This document shows positions 6,680 through 9,009 of a DNA stretch of 9,009 nucleotides, in pieces. The position numbers and the translations under genes were made by a program. Position 1 is the first letter of the stretch, and every line of letters starts with the position of its first letter. Below the pieces are notes generated by a model that was not told the origin of the DNA, did not search any database, and worked only from the letters and a program-made list of their open reading frames with translations. The DNA comes from Berkiella_A sp964633725 (lineage in GTDB: Bacteria > Pseudomonadota > Gammaproteobacteria > Berkiellales > Berkiellaceae). The DNA is taken from contig CAZWHY010000068.1 of the NCBI GenBank assembly GCA_964633725.1, forward strand, positions 1 through 9,009, read 5' to 3'.

Positions 6680-7504
6680 ATGACACATCCTCAACAACCA
6701 TTTATTTTAAAAGAGACAAATAAAGCTAAACAATTACCCATTATCATTAGCATCCCTCATGCGGGTATAGATTTCCCCACCCAAACGGCATCACAAATAA
6801 AACCTGAATTTTTACGACATCCTGTTGATACCGATTGGTTTGTGCATAGGCTATACCAGTTTGCAGAGAGTATGGGCATTACAGTTATTCAAGCACAATA
6901 CAGTCGTTATGTTATCGATCTTAATAGAGCCCCTCAAAATACCCCCTTGTATTCTAATGCACGCTTCCAAACATCACTTGTTCCATTACAAACATTTTCC
7001 AAACAAAATATTTATTTAGATTTTCCTCCTAGTAAAGCGGAAATAGAATCCCGACTCCAGAAGTATTATTGGCCATATTATAGAAAAATTTCAGCGCTAT
7101 TAGATGCGTTACGGCAAGACTTTGCTCATGTACTCTTATTTGATGCGCACTCCATTAAACGATACGTTCCTGCTATCTCTTCTGATAAATTCCCATCTTT
7201 CATTTTAGGGAATCAAAATGGTCAAACGGCTGATAAAAGTATAATTGATTGTGCGCTTCAGGCTTTAAAAAAAGACGATCAATATACGGTTAGTCACAAT
7301 ATGCCATTCAAAGGTGGGCATATTACTCGGCATTTCTCTAACCCTCAAAATGGCATTCATGCCTTGCAACTAGAGATGTCTCAAGATATATATATGAATG
7401 AAGAAACAACAAAGTTTCAGGAACATAAAGCAAATGCTGTTATACAAATATTACAGCCAATGTTTCTTGCTTTGGGGCAGAAATTGAAGGAGCTTAATCA
7501 GTGA
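6680..7504 (+). CDS. hutG: N-formylglutamate deformylase (amidohydrolase) HutG
   Basis: The enzyme hydrolyses N-formyl-L-glutamate to glutamate and formate, the last step of the five-step histidine degradation route; it acts in the cytoplasm. The 274 residues show the N-formylglutamate amidohydrolase family motifs: SIPHAG (24-29), DTDW (50-53), SRYVIDLNR (75-83), LFDAHS (153-158, with His157 a probable metal ligand), PFKGGHITRHF (209-219) and LQLEMSQ (229-235, with Glu232). Length is normal. The start at 6680 is preceded by a weak GGAAA. A four-codon frame (ATG at 6666) ends in TAATG overlapping the start, so translation restart is possible. The last bases overlap the hutF start. Pairing with hutF makes this specific activity much likelier than a general amidohydrolase role. 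Confidence 0.92.
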   Translation: MTHPQQPFILKETNKAKQLPIIISIPHAGIDFPTQTASQIKPEFLRHPVDTDWFVHRLYQFAESMGITVIQAQYSRYVIDLNRAPQNTPLYSNARFQTSLVPLQTFSKQNIYLDFPPSKAEIESRLQKYYWPYYRKISALLDALRQDFAHVLLFDAHSIKRYVPAISSDKFPSFILGNQNGQTADKSIIDCALQALKKDDQYTVSHNMPFKGGHITRHFSNPQNGIHALQLEMSQDIYMNEETTKFQEHKANAVIQILQPMFLALGQKLKELNQ

Positions 7505-8796
7505 GAAATTATAAATTTGATAGCTTATACACCAATGCTGGTTGGCTTGATAATGTTTATGTTGCAATTGGTGATAATGGTAAAATTTCGAAGGTTTCAA
7601 CATCTCTTCCTGATGCGAACGCTCATATTGAAAGTATACCTGGCTGGGCTATTCCGGGGTTTCAAAACGCACACTCACATGCTTTTCAATATTCCATGGT
7701 CGGTAGTACCGAGCGCATTCCCAAAGAAGCGAATGGAGATAATTTTTGGAGCTGGCGTAATGCTATGTATCAAATAGCAAATAATATCACGCCAGACACA
7801 TTAGAGAAAATTGCTACTCAGCTGTACTCAGAAATGTTACGACATGGGTATAGCTCTGTTGCCGAATTCCACTATTTACACCATGATCCCAAAGGACGTC
7901 CTTATGATAATAGGGCAGAAATGGCGTGCCGGCTAATCCAAGCAGCCAAAAAAGTAGGCATTGCGATTACTATCATACCAATACTGTATCAACAATGTGA
8001 TTTAGAAAATTCAGCGACACAGCAACAACAACGTTTTTTATCCAATAGTATAGATGATTATTGGACGCTATATGAATCGACACATTCCGCCTGTCAAGAT
8101 TACTCTCGTGCCAATATTGGGATAGGCATTCACTCTATTAGAGCTGTGCCGCCAGAAATTATCACGCAATTTTGTAGCGCAATAGAGAAACAAGCCCCTA
8201 TTCATATACATATCGCAGAGCAAATGCAAGAAGTTAATCAATGTATAGAAAAACTAGGGGAACGCCCCGTTGCTTGGTTGTTAGATAATGTAGCATTAGA
8301 TAAGCGATTTAATTTGGTTCATGCAACGCATATGACAGACGAAGAAACTCGCGCGTTAGCTAAGACTGGCGCTAATGTTATTTTATGCCCCTCTACAGAG
8401 GGTAATTTAGGGGATGGTTTTTTCCCCCTGACTCAATATATGACCTATGGTGGTTCATGGGCTATTGGTACAGATAGTCATATTGGTATTTCACCTCTTG
8501 AAGAACTACGTTGGCTTGACTATGGTCAAAGACTACAACAGCAAAAACGAAATGTCCTATGCCTCAATAAGCAAGGTAATAGTGGCCAATTGATTTTCAA
8601 GCATGCCTATCAAGGTGGTGTACGTGCGATGGGACATGAGCATTTAGGTTTCTTTGAAGTGGGCGCCTATTTGGACTACACCGTAATCGATAAGAATCAC
8701 ACCTTATTATCAGGCGCAACAAAAGAAAATAGGCTGTCTACTTTGATTTATGCATGCGATTCATCCGCTATTTTAAGCACAAGCGTTTTCACATAA
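7501..8796 (+). CDS. hutF: Formimidoylglutamate deiminase HutF
   Basis: HutF removes the imino nitrogen from N-formimidoyl-L-glutamate, giving N-formylglutamate (the HutG substrate) and ammonia. It belongs to the zinc-dependent amidohydrolase superfamily. In the 431 residues, metal ligands are expected at His58 and His60 (NAHSHAFQ), His237 (HIHIAEQ, with catalytic Glu240) and Asp325 (GTDSH). His211 (GIHSIRA) and His274/277 (LVHATHMT) match active-site positions. FWSWRNAMY (82-90) and EFHYLHH (122-128) are typical of HutF. The GTG start at 7501 overlaps the hutG stop as GTGA and has a strong AAGGAG (7487-7492) eight bases upstream, so the two genes are probably translationally coupled. The C-terminus ends at SVFT, about where family members continue with a VxGxxV strand and 20-30 further residues. 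The +1 frame at this point reads AFSHNGRL before stopping, which hints at a small indel. The core appears intact; activity is probable but not certain. Confidence 0.92.
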   Translation: MRNYKFDSLYTNAGWLDNVYVAIGDNGKISKVSTSLPDANAHIESIPGWAIPGFQNAHSHAFQYSMVGSTERIPKEANGDNFWSWRNAMYQIANNITPDTLEKIATQLYSEMLRHGYSSVAEFHYLHHDPKGRPYDNRAEMACRLIQAAKKVGIAITIIPILYQQCDLENSATQQQQRFLSNSIDDYWTLYESTHSACQDYSRANIGIGIHSIRAVPPEIITQFCSAIEKQAPIHIHIAEQMQEVNQCIEKLGERPVAWLLDNVALDKRFNLVHATHMTDEETRALAKTGANVILCPSTEGNLGDGFFPLTQYMTYGGSWAIGTDSHIGISPLEELRWLDYGQRLQQQKRNVLCLNKQGNSGQLIFKHAYQGGVRAMGHEHLGFFEVGAYLDYTVIDKNHTLLSGATKENRLSTLIYACDSSAILSTSVFT

Positions 8797-8814
8797 CGGT
8801 CGCTTATAGATTTA

Positions 8815-8927
8815 TTATTTTGCAAACTCAGGAACCACAGACATGTTTTGGTGTTCTAATGCTTCCAGTACACTAGACTTACCTAAACCAGGGGCCCTGT
8901 TAAAATAAATAAATTATTATTTTTCAA
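8815..8927 (-). pseudogene. P-loop ATPase remnant (AAA_28-like), frameshifted
   Basis: On the minus strand TTG at 8927 opens a reading KNNNLFILTG, which loses frame in the GGGCCCC run at 8897-8891. One base later it continues as APGLGKSSVLEALEHQ and ends VVPEFAK with TAA at 8817-8815. Joined, this gives the Walker A motif GAPGLGKSS plus the VVPE segment found at the start of AAA_28-type predicted ATPases; the family name is from memory. A one-base deletion and an early stop make it a truncated N-terminal fragment of about 36 codons. No good ribosome binding site is seen. It faces the hutF 3' end. Confidence 0.6.
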
Positions 8928-8991
8928 TGTAAAGTCTTCTATGTAAATAATAAAATATAGCGGATTCAAAATGGAATGACCGTATCTTTTC

Positions 8992-9000
8992 TGGTATAAT
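8992..9000 (+). promoter_or_regulatory. Putative extended -10 promoter reading out of the window
   Basis: TGGTATAAT at 8992-9000 is a perfect extended -10 element, identical to the one before trhO (176-184). No good -35 box lies 16-18 bases upstream. It would drive a plus-strand gene beyond the right edge, which cannot be seen. The 8928-9009 stretch is otherwise very A+T rich and holds no gene. Confidence 0.4.
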
Positions 9001-9009
9001 ATTTTAAAT

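Noticed and set aside
6825..7777. Plus-strand frames overlapping hutG (6825-7019) and hutF (7517-7777)
   Set aside because: They lie out of frame inside strongly conserved family motifs and lack ribosome binding sites.
1..9009. CRISPR array, tRNA or rRNA genes
   Set aside because: No regularly spaced repeats and no cloverleaf or rRNA-like segments were seen by eye on either strand.

Overview
The window is about 9 kb of AT-rich bacterial DNA carrying six intact-looking protein genes. The TrhO, cold-shock, topoisomerase III and Hut proteins are of proteobacterial type. Together with the low G+C, the HutF-HutG (deiminase plus deformylase) branch of histidine breakdown and the many decayed insertion sequences, they suggest a gammaproteobacterium. 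A Legionellales- or Thiotrichales-like organism is possible, but I cannot fix the genus from the sequence.

Left part (1-1230): an extended -10 promoter and trhO, a rhodanese-fold tRNA uridine-34 hydroxylase. A 38-bp near-perfect palindrome follows its stop codon. Middle-left (about 1250-2910): a graveyard of insertion sequences. It holds the C-terminal tail of an IS6-like transposase (minus strand), an ISAs1/H-repeat-type transposase remnant with an internal stop and a lost C-terminus (plus strand), and an IS66-type tail (plus strand). An unrecognised 64-codon reading frame and an intact minus-strand cold-shock gene lie among them. No tRNA, rRNA or CRISPR array was seen anywhere in the window.

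Centre (3002-5161): topB on the minus strand, a complete type IA topoisomerase III with two four-cysteine zinc ribbons at its C-terminus. A 200-bp divergent intergenic region separates it from the right-hand gene group. On the fdh side this region carries three TTGG boxes spaced 14 bp apart and a plausible promoter.

Right part (5362-8796): three plus-strand genes in a row, namely an NAD-type formate dehydrogenase (fdh), N-formylglutamate deformylase (hutG) and formimidoylglutamate deiminase (hutF). hutG and hutF overlap by four bases (GTGA). By known chemistry they form a route: HutF turns N-formimidoylglutamate into N-formylglutamate and ammonia, HutG cuts that to glutamate and formate, and the dehydrogenase oxidises the formate to CO2 with reduction of NAD+. 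Joining the formate-consuming enzyme to the last two histidine-degradation steps is the most interesting biological idea here. The upstream steps (hutH, hutU, hutI) are not in the window. At the right edge are a frameshifted P-loop ATPase remnant on the minus strand and a promoter pointing out of the window.
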